Shown: positions 15,455 to 27,268 of the stretch, in pieces
Position numbering within the stretch: the first letter of the stretch is position 1
How the letters are laid out: each line of letters starts with the position of its first letter
Assembly (NCBI GenBank): GCA_021647705.1
Contig: JAKIUF010000033.1
Span: forward strand, 1-49,738
Origin: Gammaproteobacteria bacterium
GTDB taxonomy: Bacteria > Pseudomonadota > Gammaproteobacteria > SZUA-152
Direction of reading: 5' to 3'
Length of the DNA stretch: 49,738 bases
The notes under the pieces: model-generated
The model's database searches: none
The model's input: the letters and a program-made list of their open reading frames with translations, nothing else
What the model was told of the DNA's origin: nothing
Made by a program: the position numbers and the translations under genes

Positions 15455-16981
15455 TTATAAGTTCGGTAACTTCGACGTGGTAATTTGCTGTACAAGATGA
15501 TCAACCGTAGCGTGCATAACATCCAGTAAAGGTGCGGGCCAGAGGCCCAGTATCAGGACGGCCACGGCAAGCGTGCCGAGGATGAAAAACTCCCGGTTGT
15601 TCAGGTCTTTGAGTGCAGCGACTCTTTCGTTGGCGATCTCGCCAAAAATGACTCGTTTGACCATCCACAGCGTGTAGGCGGCACCGAAGATCAGTGTGGT
15701 GGCGGCCAGGAATGCAATCCAGAAATTGGCTTTGAAGGCGCTCAGAATAACCAGAAATTCACCCACGAAACCGGATGTGCCCGGCAGGCCTGCATTGGCC
15801 ATGGCAAAGAACACCATGAATCCGGCAAAAACGGGCATGGTGTTGGCTACACCGCCGTAATCGCTGATTAAACGACTGTGCATGCGGTCATACATCACAC
15901 CGATGCAGAGGAACATGGCTCCTGAAATAAAGCCGTGCGAGATCATTTGTACGAGGGCACCTTCGATGCCCATTGCGGCACCCTGCACGCTGCCGGTGTT
16001 TTCGGCGATCATGTAAACGACAAAGAAGCCCAGGGTGACAAAACCCATGTGCGAAATCGATGAATAGGCAATGAGCTTTTTCATGTCTTTTTGCACCAGT
16101 GCCACAAAGGCAATGTAGACGATGGCAATGAGTGACAGAGTGATCATCAGCCAGTCCAGGTTTTGCGCAGCATCCGGGGTAATGGGCATGCTGAAACGAA
16201 CAAAGCCGTAAGTACCCATTTTCAACATGATCGCGGCAAGGATGACCGAGCCGCCGGTGGGTGCTTCAACGTGGGCATCCGGTAACCATGTGTGTACTGG
16301 CCACATGGGAACCTTCACCGCAAAAGCCAGCAGGAAGGCAAGGAAGATGAGTATTTGCTCGGTCATCCCCAGTTTGATGCCATGGAAATCCAGAATACCG
16401 AAGGTGCCTGATTGTGTGTACATGTAAATCAGTGCCACCAGCATGAATACCGAGCCGAGGAAGGTATACAAGAAGAACTTGATGGTGGCGTAAACACGCC
16501 GCTCTCCACCCCAGATGCCGATAATCAGGAACATCGGTATCAGCATGGCTTCCCAGAACACATAAAACAAAATCGAGTCCAGTGCGGCAAAGACACCGAT
16601 CATCAAACCATTCATGATCAGGAAAGCGGCCATGTACTGTGCCGTTTTCTGCTTAATGTTATCCCAGCCTGCAATAACAACCAGTATAGTGGTAAAGGCT
16701 GTCAGCAGAATCAGTGGCATGGAAATGCCATCAACACCGAGGTGGTAGTTGATGTTAAAAGCAGGAATCCAGGGTGTGTTTTCAACAAACTGCATCTGGT
16801 GTGTCGCCAGATCAAAGCTAGTGTACAGTGGAATAGTTAACAAAAAGGTGATCACTGCCGCGGCAAGCGCAATGATTTTTGCCATTCCTGCCTGCTCTTC
16901 TTTGCTGGCAAACAGCACTAACACGCCCCCTAAAATGGGCGTCCAAATCACTAAACTTAAAAGGGGCAGATCAGCCAACAT
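15455..16981 (-). CDS. nuoM: NADH-quinone oxidoreductase subunit M
   Basis: 508 residues, antiporter-like proton channel of complex [21 protein letters not shown] carries the conserved helix-5 glutamate. [20 protein letters not shown] and [18 protein letters not shown] are the classical ND4 motifs. Usual length. It lies between nuoL (66 bases upstream) and nuoN in the same operon. A C-terminal hydrophobic helix follows a short amphipathic stretch, as in the family. Confidence 0.97.
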   Translation of the reverse strand: MLADLPLLSLVIWTPILGGVLVLFASKEEQAGMAKIIALAAAVITFLLTIPLYTSFDLATHQMQFVENTPWIPAFNINYHLGVDGISMPLILLTAFTTILVVIAGWDNIKQKTAQYMAAFLIMNGLMIGVFAALDSILFYVFWEAMLIPMFLIIGIWGGERRVYATIKFFLYTFLGSVFMLVALIYMYTQSGTFGILDFHGIKLGMTEQILIFLAFLLAFAVKVPMWPVHTWLPDAHVEAPTGGSVILAAIMLKMGTYGFVRFSMPITPDAAQNLDWLMITLSLIAIVYIAFVALVQKDMKKLIAYSSISHMGFVTLGFFVVYMIAENTGSVQGAAMGIEGALVQMISHGFISGAMFLCIGVMYDRMHSRLISDYGGVANTMPVFAGFMVFFAMANAGLPGTSGFVGEFLVILSAFKANFWIAFLAATTLIFGAAYTLWMVKRVIFGEIANERVAALKDLNNREFFILGTLAVAVLILGLWPAPLLDVMHATVDHLVQQITTSKLPNL

Positions 16982-17047
16982 GCAAAATAACCTTTGTTCT
17001 ACTTATGTGTTTTTTATTAATGTGTGCGTATTTTTTAGCGTTAACGG

Positions 17048-19000
17048 CTAGCCGAATGAAACCCAGCTCACCATAACAACCAGTCCGATAATCATCACAA
17101 AAGCATAGTGGTACAAATAACCGGTTTGTGAAAAACGGACCTTGCTTGACAACCAGCCCACGCTTTTCGCGGTGCCATTAACCATTAAACCATCAATCAG
17201 TTTGACATCGCCGATATTCCACAAGAACTGGCCCAGGCCACGCGAGCCCCCCGCAAAGAAGGTGTCATTAAAGTCATCACAGCCATATTTTTTGTCGAGT
17301 ATGGTGTAAATCAGTGAGCATTTTTCCTTGATCATCGCGGGAATATCCGGGCGCTTCAAATAGAAGAAAGCGGCGGTGCCTACGCCTGCCAGTGCCAGCC
17401 AGAAGGGTAAGGTCATCATGCCATGTAACATGAAACCACCAACGCCAGTGTAGATTTCACCCACGGTGGCCAATACATCGTGTTCAGGTTTGACATGGAT
17501 GGCATCTGCAAACAGATCACCAAACAACATGGGTTCGATATAAAACGCACCGATCAGCACCGAGGGAATCGCCAGTAGTATTAATGGCACGGTGACCACT
17601 TTGGGGCTTTCATGCAGATGTTTTTTTGTATGCTCGTCCATGCGTTCTTTACCATGAAAGACCAGGAAGAACATACGGAAACTGTAAAAAGCGGTAATGA
17701 ACACGCCCGCAACGACGGCGAAATAAGCAAAACCTGCACCCGGAATATCAGAAGCACGTACGGCTTCGATAATCGCATCTTTTGAGAAGAAGCCCGAAAA
17801 TCCCGGAAAGCCGATCAATGCCAGCGAGCCGATTAACATACAGATGTAGGTGATCGGCATGTATTTTCGAAGGCCGCCCATTTCCCGGATATCCTGCTTG
17901 TGGTGCATGGCCATAATAACCGAGCCCGCACCCAGAAATAACAAGGCCTTGAAGGCGGCATGTGTCATCAGGTGAAATACACCTGCCGCATAGGCCGAGA
18001 CACCCAGCGCCACGGTCATGTAACCCAGTTGCGACAGGGTTGAATAGGCAATAACCCGCTTGATGTCATTTTGAATAATGCCTAACAAGCCCATGAACAA
18101 TGCCGTGATTGCGCCAATGACCAGCACAAAACTCAATGCCGTTTCAGACAGTTCAAACATCGGTGACATACGCGCCACCATGAAGATACCGGCGGTGACC
18201 ATTGTGGCGGCGTGAATCAGTGCTGAAATAGGCGTCGGACCTTCCATGGAATCCGGCAACCACACATGCAGGGGTACCTGAGCGGATTTACCCATGGCTC
18301 CAATGAACAGCAGAATGCAGATCATCGTCAATACCGACCATTCAACACCGGGTATTATTTCGACCGTCAAACCTGCCATTGACGGTGCAGCGGCAAAGAC
18401 ATCGGCATAATCGAGACTGTTGAAATACATCAAAATGGCGGCGATACCCAGCAGGAAACCAAAGTCCCCTACCCGGTTTACCAGGAAGGCTTTCAAGTTT
18501 GCGTAAATTGCCGTTTCGCGCTTGAACCAGAAACCAATGAGCAGGTAAGACACCAGCCCCACGGCTTCCCAGCCAAAAAACAATTGCATGAAGTTGTTCG
18601 CCATGACCAGCATTAACATGGAGAACGTAAAGAGAGAAATATAACTGAAGAAACGCTGATAACCGTCGTCGTCACGCATATAACCAATGGTGTAAATATG
18701 CACCATTAACGAGACAAACGTCACAACCACCAGCATTACGGCGGTGAGTGAATCAATCAGGAAACCCACTTCAAACTGTATGCCATCACTGACGGCCCAG
18801 GTATACACCGTGCCATTAAATACCGCTGCACCTTCAACGATAACATCGTTGAACACAAACACCGACAGTGCGAAAGAGACAGCGACACCAAGAGTCGTGA
18901 CCCAATGCGCACCCGCACGACCAATCTTTTTCCCAAAAAGGCCAGCGATAACAGCACCTACCAGTGGTGCCAAAGCCAGGGTTAAATACAGGTTTTCCAT
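17048..19000 (-). CDS. nuoL: NADH-quinone oxidoreductase subunit L
   Basis: 650 residues, the largest membrane subunit and distal proton channel, with the long lateral helix near the C-terminus. FFGWEAVGLVSYLLIGFWFK contains the channel glutamate. KSAQVPLHVWLPDSMEGPTP, SALIHAATMVTAGIFMVAR and KRVIAYSTLSQLGYM are the ND5 signatures. The start lies 17 bases after nuoK. Full length and intact. Confidence 0.97.
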   Translation of the reverse strand: MENLYLTLALAPLVGAVIAGLFGKKIGRAGAHWVTTLGVAVSFALSVFVFNDVIVEGAAVFNGTVYTWAVSDGIQFEVGFLIDSLTAVMLVVVTFVSLMVHIYTIGYMRDDDGYQRFFSYISLFTFSMLMLVMANNFMQLFFGWEAVGLVSYLLIGFWFKRETAIYANLKAFLVNRVGDFGFLLGIAAILMYFNSLDYADVFAAAPSMAGLTVEIIPGVEWSVLTMICILLFIGAMGKSAQVPLHVWLPDSMEGPTPISALIHAATMVTAGIFMVARMSPMFELSETALSFVLVIGAITALFMGLLGIIQNDIKRVIAYSTLSQLGYMTVALGVSAYAAGVFHLMTHAAFKALLFLGAGSVIMAMHHKQDIREMGGLRKYMPITYICMLIGSLALIGFPGFSGFFSKDAIIEAVRASDIPGAGFAYFAVVAGVFITAFYSFRMFFLVFHGKERMDEHTKKHLHESPKVVTVPLILLAIPSVLIGAFYIEPMLFGDLFADAIHVKPEHDVLATVGEIYTGVGGFMLHGMMTLPFWLALAGVGTAAFFYLKRPDIPAMIKEKCSLIYTILDKKYGCDDFNDTFFAGGSRGLGQFLWNIGDVKLIDGLMVNGTAKSVGWLSSKVRFSQTGYLYHYAFVMIIGLVVMVSWVSFG

Positions 19001-19017
19001 TCTCGATAAACTCCGCG

Positions 19018-19323
19018 TTAACCCTTCAGGGAATCCAGTTCTTCAACATTGATGGTACGGCGGTTTCTGAACAACACAACCAGAATCGCCAATCCAATGG
19101 CGGCTTCTGCTGCTGCCACCGTCAAGATAAAGAAAACAAAAACTTGCCCGGCAATGTCACCGAGATAATGTGAAAAGGCGACAAAGTTCATATTGACCGC
19201 CAATAACATGAGTTCTATTGCCATCAATATGATGATGACATTTTTCCGATTCAAAAATATACCGGCGATACTGATGCAAAACAGAATCGCACCCAGAATC
19301 AAAAAATGTGAAATTGAAATCAT
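19018..19323 (-). CDS. nuoK: NADH-quinone oxidoreductase subunit K
   Basis: 101 residues with three membrane helices, the ND4L homologue. [18 protein letters not shown] carries the conserved membrane glutamate of helix 2, and a second acidic site lies in helix 3 ([19 protein letters not shown]). Length and placement between nuoJ and nuoL are standard. Confidence 0.97.
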   Translation of the reverse strand: MISISHFLILGAILFCISIAGIFLNRKNVIIILMAIELMLLAVNMNFVAFSHYLGDIAGQVFVFFILTVAAAEAAIGLAILVVLFRNRRTINVEELDSLKG

Positions 19324-19360
19324 GCTCTCTCCGGAGACTCGTTTGTTAAATTAAACGGGT

Positions 19361-19993
19361 TTATTCGTTTTTGTTGCTGGCACTGCTGCCAGAACGATTA
19401 CTGGAAGCCATTTTCACTAACCGCACCCGGTCTTTGCTACGCACATTGACCTGATCTTCCGGTGTCATTGTCTGCTTCTTGCGACGACGACGCAGGGTCA
19501 GGGAAATTGCGGCAATAATGGCAACCACCAGAATGACGGCGGCAAGTTCAAACGGATACAGGTAAACCGTATATAAAACCCGACCGATTTCTTTTGTATT
19601 ACTGTAATCTGCCGCATGAGGCTCCGGCTTTGGCATAGCTTCCAGGCCAAAGTTCTCGGGGCCGACGATCAGTGCCAACTGGGCCACCAGCACAATGGCA
19701 ACACCCAGACCAAAAGGCAGGTACCGGGTAAAACCTTCTCGCAATACTGCGAGATTAATGTCCAGCATCATCACCACAAACAGGAACAGCACCATGACCG
19801 CGCCGACATAAACAAGAATCAGGGTCAGTGCGAGAAATTCTGCTTCCAGCAATATCCAGAGACCGGCACTGGTAAAAAAGGCCAGCACCAGAGCCAATGC
19901 GCAAAACACCGGGTTGCGTAACGATACGACCAGCACGGCGGAGCCCACCAGTATCGCGGAAAAGATATAAAAAGTAATCGACTCTAAGCCCAT
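19361..19993 (-). CDS. nuoJ: NADH-quinone oxidoreductase subunit J
   Basis: 210 residues, five membrane helices, ND6 homologue. NPVFCALALVLAFFTSAGLW and LEAEFLALTLILVYVGAVMV contain the conserved helix-3 region, whose pi-bulge couples quinone reduction to proton pumping. The C-terminal tail is basic and Ser/Asn-rich (about 165-210) and longer than in some relatives. It lies between nuoI and nuoK. Confidence 0.96.
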   Translation of the reverse strand: MGLESITFYIFSAILVGSAVLVVSLRNPVFCALALVLAFFTSAGLWILLEAEFLALTLILVYVGAVMVLFLFVVMMLDINLAVLREGFTRYLPFGLGVAIVLVAQLALIVGPENFGLEAMPKPEPHAADYSNTKEIGRVLYTVYLYPFELAAVILVVAIIAAISLTLRRRRKKQTMTPEDQVNVRSKDRVRLVKMASSNRSGSSASNKNE

Positions 19994-20044
19994 ATTATTT
20001 TCTTGCTTTTAATGTATTTAAAAGAATTCGTTCAACCGAATTCA

Positions 20045-20533
20045 TTAGCGAAACGGGGCATCGGCTGCCCGATCTGCTGCGATTTGTTTTTCCATTTTGT
20101 CGCCAACGGCCAGCAACTTTTCCTTGGTCATATACAGGTCATCTCTGTTTTCGCCATGGTATTCAAAATGCCGTGTTTCCACGATGGCATCCACCGGACA
20201 GGACTCTTCGCAAAAACCGCAAAATATGCATTTTGTCAAATCAATGTCATAGCGCGTAGTACGGCGGGTGCCATCGTCCCGCTCTTCCGAGTCAATGGTG
20301 ATGGCCAGTGCCGGGCATACAGCCTCACACAATTTGCAGGCAATGCAACGTTCTTCACCATTCGGATAACGTCGTTGTGCATGCAGTCCGCGGAAACGTG
20401 GCGACATAGGTGTTTTTTCTTCCGGGTATTGCACCGTAATTTTTTTACGGAAAAAATATTTCCCCGTTAGTACCAGTCCCCGAAAAAGCTCGATGAGGAT
20501 GAGGCTTTTAAAATAGTTTGTTATCGCAGTCAT
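20045..20533 (-). CDS. nuoI: NADH-quinone oxidoreductase subunit I
   Basis: 162 residues, a two-[4Fe-4S] ferredoxin-like subunit of the peripheral arm that carries clusters N6a and N6b. Two CxxCxxCxxxCP motifs are present ([12 protein letters not shown] near 63-74 and [12 protein letters not shown] near 102-113). The N-terminal amphipathic helix docks it to the membrane. The typical RYDIDLTKC spacer lies between the clusters. Starts 97 bases after nuoH. Confidence 0.97.
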   Translation of the reverse strand: MTAITNYFKSLILIELFRGLVLTGKYFFRKKITVQYPEEKTPMSPRFRGLHAQRRYPNGEERCIACKLCEAVCPALAITIDSEERDDGTRRTTRYDIDLTKCIFCGFCEESCPVDAIVETRHFEYHGENRDDLYMTKEKLLAVGDKMEKQIAADRAADAPFR

Positions 20534-20630
20534 TAACGATGTGTCCAGTCAGCAAACATAAAAAATAGTGTGTTCATTCAATTATTTAACCAAAGCGTCT
20601 GATTAACCCGTTTTAACTAAACCACTATTG

Positions 20631-21716
20631 CTAGTTAAACCAGGGCCCAATTTTCCAAACGACCATTGCAGCGGCAACAAGTAACCAGACGATGGTAATC
20701 GGAATGAATATTTTCCACCCCAGACGCATGATCTGGTCATAACGATAACGCGGAAACGTTGCGCGAAACCATAAAAACAAAAACAGGAAAAACGATGTCT
20801 TTGCCAACAACCAATGTATGCCATCACCCAGCAACAAAGCCAACACACCCTCACCTTCCAGCAGACTTGCAGGCAATATACCGTGTAAGGGTGATAACCA
20901 GCCGCCAAGAAACATGAGTGCGGTCAGCAACGCAATCAGGATCATGTTCGCGTATTCCGCGAGGAAGAAGATGGAGAACGTCATGCTGGAATATTCAACA
21001 TGGAAACCGGCAACAATTTCTGATTCGCCTTCGGCCACGTCAAACGGTGCCCGGTTTGTTTCCGCTACACCCGCAATAAAATAAACAATGAATAACGGCA
21101 ACAACGGAATCATGTACCAATTGATAATACCCAGACTGCCGCGTTGGGCTTCTACAATTTCGCCCAGATTAAGACTGCCTGCGGCAACCAATACGCCTAC
21201 CAGCGCAAAACCCATGGCAATTTCATAGGACACAATCTGTGCTGCGGAACGCAGCGCACCTAAAAATGCGTATTTCGAATTTGATGCCCAGCCAGCAATG
21301 ATCACACCGTAAACGCCCAGTGATGTCATCGCCAGAATGTAAAGCAGGCTGGCATCAATATTGGAGATCACCAGACCATCGTCAAACGGGACAACAGCCC
21401 ACGCAGCCAGTGCCGGAGCTAAAGTCAGAATGGGGCCAGCAATAAACAGAAAACGGTTGGCCTTTGCCGGTAAAATCGTCTCCTTGAACATCAGTTTTAC
21501 AGCATCGGCAATGGGTTGCAACAAGCCTCTGGGGCCAACCCGGTTCGGGCCGATACGCACCTGCATGTAACCAATGACTTTACGTTCAGCCAGTGTCAAA
21601 TAGGCAACAGCCCCCATCAAAGGCAGCACCAGTACCAGAATTTTTCCGACGATGATAATCAGCGTCACAAGACCGGCGGGTAAAAAATCCAGCGCTGATT
21701 CAATGGCTTCAATCAT
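20631..21716 (-). CDS. nuoH: NADH-quinone oxidoreductase subunit H
   Basis: 361 residues with about eight to nine membrane helices, the ND1 homologue that holds the quinone chamber entrance. [19 protein letters not shown] and the acidic loop [20 protein letters not shown] are diagnostic. Full length. Lies between nuoG and nuoI. Confidence 0.97.
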   Translation of the reverse strand: MIEAIESALDFLPAGLVTLIIIVGKILVLVLPLMGAVAYLTLAERKVIGYMQVRIGPNRVGPRGLLQPIADAVKLMFKETILPAKANRFLFIAGPILTLAPALAAWAVVPFDDGLVISNIDASLLYILAMTSLGVYGVIIAGWASNSKYAFLGALRSAAQIVSYEIAMGFALVGVLVAAGSLNLGEIVEAQRGSLGIINWYMIPLLPLFIVYFIAGVAETNRAPFDVAEGESEIVAGFHVEYSSMTFSIFFLAEYANMILIALLTALMFLGGWLSPLHGILPASLLEGEGVLALLLGDGIHWLLAKTSFFLFLFLWFRATFPRYRYDQIMRLGWKIFIPITIVWLLVAAAMVVWKIGPWFN

Positions 21717-21776
21717 TCACTTTTCTCATACTTGATATTTTCATTATTTTTAATCTGTGTTGTCGGAGCCTATCAA

Positions 21777-24134
21777 TCAGACCCGGGACAACGTTACCTC
21801 GCCTGTCGTGGAGCCGTGCGACAAATACGATGGTACCAGTACGCCATCATCAGGCACGCGCTCGTCAATCACCACGGGCAGCGTCAGTTCCACATTATTT
21901 TTTTTCGCCATAGCCTGCTCACCTTCGGCAAGCCCTGCATGTGTAGCAACATTCTGGTTAACACGAATGGCGAACTGATGTTTTTGCGCAACATCCTGCA
22001 AGCTGCCTGCCCGGCGCACCAGACAATCACCCGCATATATTGGCCGGTCAATAATACTTTCAAACCCTTGTGCGTCAATCACCAGCGATGCCGGACAGCG
22101 CCAGGGCATGTCATTATTTAACGGCGTATTGGCCGTCAGCGTTTGCACTTCGTCCAGTATTTCCCGGCTGGTAACATAGTCAAAGCCTGTACATTCAAAC
22201 AAGTTACCCAATACACGCAGCACCTTCCAGCCGGGACGTGTTTCGCCCAAAGGCGCCACAGCACCCTCAAAACTCTGCCAGCGCCCTTCAGCATTCACAA
22301 AAGTACCGGAGGTTTCGGAGAACGGTGCAACGGGTAATAACACATCCGCGTATTCTTTGACTTGCTCATTGCAAAACGCGCTCATCGATACAACAAATTG
22401 TGCCTGTTTCAATGCTTCGCTTGCAGCTGCCGATGCCACACAATCCAGTTCGGCTTCTACGCCTAACAAAATATAGCCTGCCAGTTTGTCGGCAAACATA
22501 TCCGCGACTGATTTTCCTTTCAATACCAAGGCATCACCCGCCGGGCCACGATGTGGCACCGCACCGGACAAGGCAGCACCGACGCTGTTACTGCCATTCG
22601 ATAAATAACATAACTTGCTGGATGACAACACGGCAATTTGATTGGCAATTGCACGAAGATCTGCGAAACGCGGGTGTGCAAAGGCATCCAGCCCTAAAAT
22701 CACCGACGTGTTGCTGGCTTCATTTAATTCACGGGCAATTTTTTCGTGTGCGTCATCAACGGTTATATTAATGACCAGCGCAACAAGCCCCGTGGGCAGT
22801 GTGATGTTTGATGTAGCTGCCAGGGCTTTAAGAATACCGCCCAGTTCCTGCAATAACTTTGCCGGGCTGACGATCTTTTTTGCCGCCAATGAAAAATTAA
22901 AATCATAATCCACCGGATTGACGGCCATAATGCGCGCACCGGCAAGTTCCGCTTTGCGGATTCTGTGTCCGGCAATAGGTTGATCATGGCGGGCATTGCA
23001 ACCGACCAACAAAACAGCATCGTTATTTTCCAGATCCTGTATTGATTGTCCCAGCCAGGGGAAGACCGGTTCGTCATCCTGGTCGGTAAAGTCAATCTGC
23101 CCAATGCGGTGATCAACGTTACCTGAGCCTACACTACGCATCATTTTTTGCAGCAAAAATAATTCTTCAACGGTCATGTTTGGCGAGGCTATAGCACCCA
23201 GCTGTTCCCCACCCTGCTCGCTAAGAAGTTTGCTAATGCCACCCACTGCTTTCTGTAATGCCGTGTCCCAATCAACCTCTTGCCATTGCCCGTCGGTTTT
23301 CACCATCGGCACGGTGAGACGCTCATCACTGTTCAGACCTTCATAACTAAAGCGGTCACGATCTGTCAGCCAAGTTTCATTAATTTCTTCATTTTCTTTA
23401 GGCACAACCCGCACAACCTGATTGCGGAAAGTATGCAGTAAAATATTCGAGCCCATGCAGTCATGCGGCGCAATGCTCTTATGTTGCACCATTTCCCAGG
23501 CGCGCGCCGTAAAACGGGAAGGCTTCGCTGTCAGTGCGCCTACGGGGCAAAGATCAATGACATTGCCGGACATTTCTGAACTCAGGCTCAATTGCACATA
23601 GGTACCAATTTCCATGTGCTCGCCACGCCCGGTGGATCCCAGCTCTTTTATGCCTGCTACTTCTTCACCAAAACGCACGCAACGTGTGCAATGAATACAG
23701 CGTGTCATATCACCTGAAATCAACGGACCAAAGTTTTTACTTTCAACAACCCGTTTTTGCTCGGAATAAATCGAAACATCACTGCCATAACCCATGGCAA
23801 TATCCTGCAATTCACACTCACCACCCTGATCACAAATGGGACAATCCAGCGGGTGATTGATTAACAAAAACTCCATTACACTTTTTTGCGCTTCGATCGC
23901 CTTTTCGGAACGGGTGCTGATTTTCATCCCATCCGTTACCGGGGTTGCACAGGCCGGTAATGCCTTGCCCACTTTTTCTACATCAATCAGGCACATACGG
24001 CAATTGGCGGCAATGGACAGTTTTTTGTGGTAGCAGAATCGCGGAATATAAATACCCGCATCATCAGCCGCCTCGATCACCATCGCGCCTTCTATGACTT
24101 CCAGTTGTTTGCCGTCTATTTCGATGTTAACCAT
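21777..24134 (-). CDS. nuoG: NADH-quinone oxidoreductase subunit G
   Basis: 785 residues. The N-terminal ferredoxin domain has the [2Fe-2S] cysteines (CRMCLIDVEKVGKALPAC). The DCPICDQGGECELQD region provides the N5-type cluster, and CIHCTRCVRFGEEVAG a [4Fe-4S] site. From about 220 on follows a molybdopterin-oxidoreductase-like fold that has lost cofactor function in complex I. It sits in the electron-input module with NuoE and NuoF. Shorter than the E. coli protein, as usual for operons with separate nuoC and nuoD. Confidence 0.96.
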   Translation of the reverse strand: MVNIEIDGKQLEVIEGAMVIEAADDAGIYIPRFCYHKKLSIAANCRMCLIDVEKVGKALPACATPVTDGMKISTRSEKAIEAQKSVMEFLLINHPLDCPICDQGGECELQDIAMGYGSDVSIYSEQKRVVESKNFGPLISGDMTRCIHCTRCVRFGEEVAGIKELGSTGRGEHMEIGTYVQLSLSSEMSGNVIDLCPVGALTAKPSRFTARAWEMVQHKSIAPHDCMGSNILLHTFRNQVVRVVPKENEEINETWLTDRDRFSYEGLNSDERLTVPMVKTDGQWQEVDWDTALQKAVGGISKLLSEQGGEQLGAIASPNMTVEELFLLQKMMRSVGSGNVDHRIGQIDFTDQDDEPVFPWLGQSIQDLENNDAVLLVGCNARHDQPIAGHRIRKAELAGARIMAVNPVDYDFNFSLAAKKIVSPAKLLQELGGILKALAATSNITLPTGLVALVINITVDDAHEKIARELNEASNTSVILGLDAFAHPRFADLRAIANQIAVLSSSKLCYLSNGSNSVGAALSGAVPHRGPAGDALVLKGKSVADMFADKLAGYILLGVEAELDCVASAAASEALKQAQFVVSMSAFCNEQVKEYADVLLPVAPFSETSGTFVNAEGRWQSFEGAVAPLGETRPGWKVLRVLGNLFECTGFDYVTSREILDEVQTLTANTPLNNDMPWRCPASLVIDAQGFESIIDRPIYAGDCLVRRAGSLQDVAQKHQFAIRVNQNVATHAGLAEGEQAMAKKNNVELTLPVVIDERVPDDGVLVPSYLSHGSTTGEVTLSRV

Positions 24135-24213
24135 CGTTTATTTGCACCGTTTAAATATCATATTTATGTGTACCCGCTCTTTGTATGTAGCACCGAGAGT
24201 CATTCGTCGTTAT

Positions 24214-25494
24214 TTACGCGTTACTTGCGTCTACCATGCAGGCCTTGTGATCAATGTGATATTGAAATTCATCTCTGAATTTTTTCACAAAACTGCTCAC
24301 TGGCATTGCCGCCGCATCACCTAACGCACAAATAGTACGACCTTGAATCTTGTCTGCGACATCCAGTAACAAGTCCAGATCCTCCTGTTTGCCCTGGCCA
24401 TGTTCAATACGGTGTACCACCCGTGACAACCAGCCGGTTCCTTCACGACAAGGCGTACACTGGCCACAGGATTCTTCATAATAAAAATGTGAGATACGGC
24501 TCAATGCGCGCACCATGCAGGTGCTTTCATCCATTATGATGACCGAACCTGCACCCAACATGGAGCCCGCTTTGGCAATAGAGTCATAATCCATAGTGAC
24601 ATCCATCATTTCCTCACCGGTTAAAACCGGCGTTGATGAGCCACCCGGAATCACGGCCTTGAGTGTATTGCCACCACGCACACCACCCGCCATTTCCAGT
24701 AACTCCGGGAAAGGCGTTCCCATGGGAACTTCATAATTTCCGGGTTTATTCACATGGCCGCTGACACTGAAAAGCTTTGAACCACCATTATTGGGCTTGC
24801 CAATATCCAAAAACCATTGCCCGCCATTTTTCAGAATCAATGGCACAGAAGCCAGTGTTTCGGTGTTATTGATTGTGGTCGGTCTGCCATACAGGCCAAA
24901 ACTTGCCGGAAACGGGGGTTTAAACCGGGGCTGTCCTTTTTTACCTTCGATGGATTCCAGCAAGGCGGTTTCTTCACCGCAAATATATGCGCCACCACCC
25001 AGGTGAGTATGCAAATCAAAATCGATACCGGAGCCCATGATGTTTTTGCCCAGCAGGCCGATAGCATAGGCATCATCAATAGCTTGCTGGAAGCGCTCGT
25101 AAGGCTCCCAGAATTCACCCCGGATATAATTGTAACCGGCTGTTGCACCAATACTGTAAGCCGCAATGGCCATACCTTCCACTAGCGCATGTGGATTAAA
25201 GCGTAAAATATCCCGGTCTTTACAGGTTCCTGGTTCACCTTCGTCAGAATTACAGACGATATATTTTTGACCCGGCGTATTGCGTGGCATGAAACTCCAT
25301 TTCAGACCGGTGGGAAAACCCGCACCACCACGGCCTCGCAAAGCAGACGTTTTTAATTCCGCAATGATATCTTCCGGCGAGGTTTTCTCTGCCAGAATTT
25401 TTTTCCACACCTCATAACCACCCTCGCTCTGATAGACTCCCAGAGTCCAGGGTTTGTCCAGGTGCAGGTTTTTAAAACAGACTTCATTGGCCAT
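24214..25494 (-). CDS. nuoF: NADH-quinone oxidoreductase subunit F, NADH- and FMN-binding
   Basis: 426 residues. [13 protein letters not shown] near 54-66 is the NADH/FMN glycine-rich site. [20 protein letters not shown] and a C-terminal [12 protein letters not shown] with [11 protein letters not shown] supply the four cysteines of cluster N3. This is the NADH dehydrogenase subunit where electrons enter. Starts 17 bases after nuoE; a 79-base gap separates it from nuoG. Confidence 0.97.
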   Translation of the reverse strand: MANEVCFKNLHLDKPWTLGVYQSEGGYEVWKKILAEKTSPEDIIAELKTSALRGRGGAGFPTGLKWSFMPRNTPGQKYIVCNSDEGEPGTCKDRDILRFNPHALVEGMAIAAYSIGATAGYNYIRGEFWEPYERFQQAIDDAYAIGLLGKNIMGSGIDFDLHTHLGGGAYICGEETALLESIEGKKGQPRFKPPFPASFGLYGRPTTINNTETLASVPLILKNGGQWFLDIGKPNNGGSKLFSVSGHVNKPGNYEVPMGTPFPELLEMAGGVRGGNTLKAVIPGGSSTPVLTGEEMMDVTMDYDSIAKAGSMLGAGSVIIMDESTCMVRALSRISHFYYEESCGQCTPCREGTGWLSRVVHRIEHGQGKQEDLDLLLDVADKIQGRTICALGDAAAMPVSSFVKKFRDEFQYHIDHKACMVDASNA

Positions 25495-25511
25495 TACATT
25501 CAGTTTCCCGG

Positions 25512-26015
25512 CTAATCCAAGCCATCCAGAATTTTATCAATCGTTTCAGGAGTCAGGTTTTCAAAATATTGCCTGTCAATCTGCAACATAGGCGCACCGA
25601 CACAGGCTCCCAGACATTCAACTTCTTTTAAAGTAATGCGACCATCCGCCGTGGTCTCGCCCAGGCCAATGCCCAACCGTTTTTTGAAGTGGGCAACAAC
25701 ATCATCTGAGCCGCACAGCATGCAGGAAATATTCGTACATACACAAATTTTGTGTTTACCGACCGGTGTCAGTTCATACATGGAATAAAACGTTGCGACT
25801 TCATAAGCCGAAACACGTGGCATGTCGAGATAGTCTGCCACAGCATCCATTAATTCAGTGGAGAGATAACCTCCATTGGCCTCCTGGGCAATACGTAATG
25901 CCGCCATCACCGCAGACTGCTTTTGTTCCGCCGGATATTTTGCCACCCATTTATCGATTTCAGCGAGAGACTCTGTAGAAAGCACATTGTCACCTTGATT
26001 CATTACGGCTGCCAT
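25512..26015 (-). CDS. nuoE: NADH-quinone oxidoreductase subunit E
   Basis: 167 residues, thioredoxin-like [2Fe-2S] (N1a) subunit. The cysteines are in [12 protein letters not shown] and [11 protein letters not shown], the usual four-ligand spacing. The start codon overlaps the nuoD stop by one base (TAATG), so translation is coupled. Partner of NuoF in the NADH module. Confidence 0.97.
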   Translation of the reverse strand: MAAVMNQGDNVLSTESLAEIDKWVAKYPAEQKQSAVMAALRIAQEANGGYLSTELMDAVADYLDMPRVSAYEVATFYSMYELTPVGKHKICVCTNISCMLCGSDDVVAHFKKRLGIGLGETTADGRITLKEVECLGACVGAPMLQIDRQYFENLTPETIDKILDGLD

Positions 26016-27268
26016 TAGCGATCCACCTCACCAAATACAATATCCTGTGTACCAATAATCGCCACCACGTCTGCCAGCATATGGCCTTTGACCATTTCAT
26101 TCAGCGAAGAAATATGCGCGAAACCTGGCGCACGGATTTTCAACCGATAGGGTTTGTTTGAACCATCTGAAACAAGGTACACACCAAACTCACCTTTGGG
26201 ATGTTCTACCGCACTGTATACTTCGCCTTCGGGCAAGGCATAACCTTCGGTGAATAACTTGAAGTGGTGAATTAAGGATTCCATGTCACCTTTCATGTGT
26301 TCACGATCAGGCGGTGTTAATTTGTGATTGTCCAGCATAACCGGGCCGGGATTCTCACGCAGCCACTTGATGCACTGTTTAATAATATTGTTGGACTGAC
26401 GCATTTCTTCGATACGCACTAGATAACGGTCATAACTGTCACCCGTAAGACCCACCGGGATATCAAAATCCAGTTTATCGTAAACAGCATACGGCTGTTT
26501 TCTACGCAGATCCCATTCGATACCGGAGCCACGTAACATGGGCCCGGTAAAACCCAGTTGCAAGGCGCGTTCGGGACTCACCACACCAATATCCACAGTA
26601 CGCTGTTTCCAGATACGGTTATCGGTTAACAGGGTTTCATATTCATCAACGCACTTGGGGAAACGCTGAACAAAGTCTTCGACAAAATCCAGCAGACTGC
26701 CCTGGCGATTACTATTTTTAACATCAACTTCTTTTTGGCTGTGCCATTTGGATGCCTCGTATTGCGGCATGCTGCCCGGCAGATCACGGTACACACCGCC
26801 CGGACGATAATACGCCGCATGCATGCGCGCACCGGATACTGCCTCATACATATCCATCAGGTCTTCACGTTCACGGAAGGCATAGAGGAAAATAGTCATC
26901 GCGCCAATATCCAGCGCATGCGCGCCTAACCACATCAGGTGATTCAGAATGCGCGTAATTTCATCAAACATGACACGGATGTATTGCGCACGTTCCGGCG
27001 CTTCAACGCCCAGCATTTTTTCCAACGCCAGCACATAACCATGCTCATTGCACATCATGGAAACGTAATCGAGCCGATCCATGTAAGGAATGCTTTGATT
27101 GTAAGGTTTGGACTCTGCCAGTTTTTCGGTAGCGCGATGCAACAGGCCGATATGTGGATCGGCACGCTCAATAGTTTCACCGTCCATTTCCAGCACTAGA
27201 CGCAACACACCATGCGCCGAGGGATGTTGTGGCCCAAAATTCAGGGTATAATTTTTAATTTCAGGCAT
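26015..27268 (-). CDS. nuoD: NADH-quinone oxidoreductase subunit D
   Basis: 417 residues from the ATG at 27268, which has AAGGTGG about 9 bases upstream; a GTG at 27280 overlaps that site and is less likely. The 49-kDa subunit that, with NuoB, forms the quinone-reduction site: [15 protein letters not shown] (with the quinone-binding His), [16 protein letters not shown] and the C-terminal [19 protein letters not shown]. The start lies inside the last codons of nuoC. Separate C and D genes, unlike the fused nuoCD of E. coli. Confidence 0.97.
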   Translation of the reverse strand: MPEIKNYTLNFGPQHPSAHGVLRLVLEMDGETIERADPHIGLLHRATEKLAESKPYNQSIPYMDRLDYVSMMCNEHGYVLALEKMLGVEAPERAQYIRVMFDEITRILNHLMWLGAHALDIGAMTIFLYAFREREDLMDMYEAVSGARMHAAYYRPGGVYRDLPGSMPQYEASKWHSQKEVDVKNSNRQGSLLDFVEDFVQRFPKCVDEYETLLTDNRIWKQRTVDIGVVSPERALQLGFTGPMLRGSGIEWDLRRKQPYAVYDKLDFDIPVGLTGDSYDRYLVRIEEMRQSNNIIKQCIKWLRENPGPVMLDNHKLTPPDREHMKGDMESLIHHFKLFTEGYALPEGEVYSAVEHPKGEFGVYLVSDGSNKPYRLKIRAPGFAHISSLNEMVKGHMLADVVAIIGTQDIVFGEVDR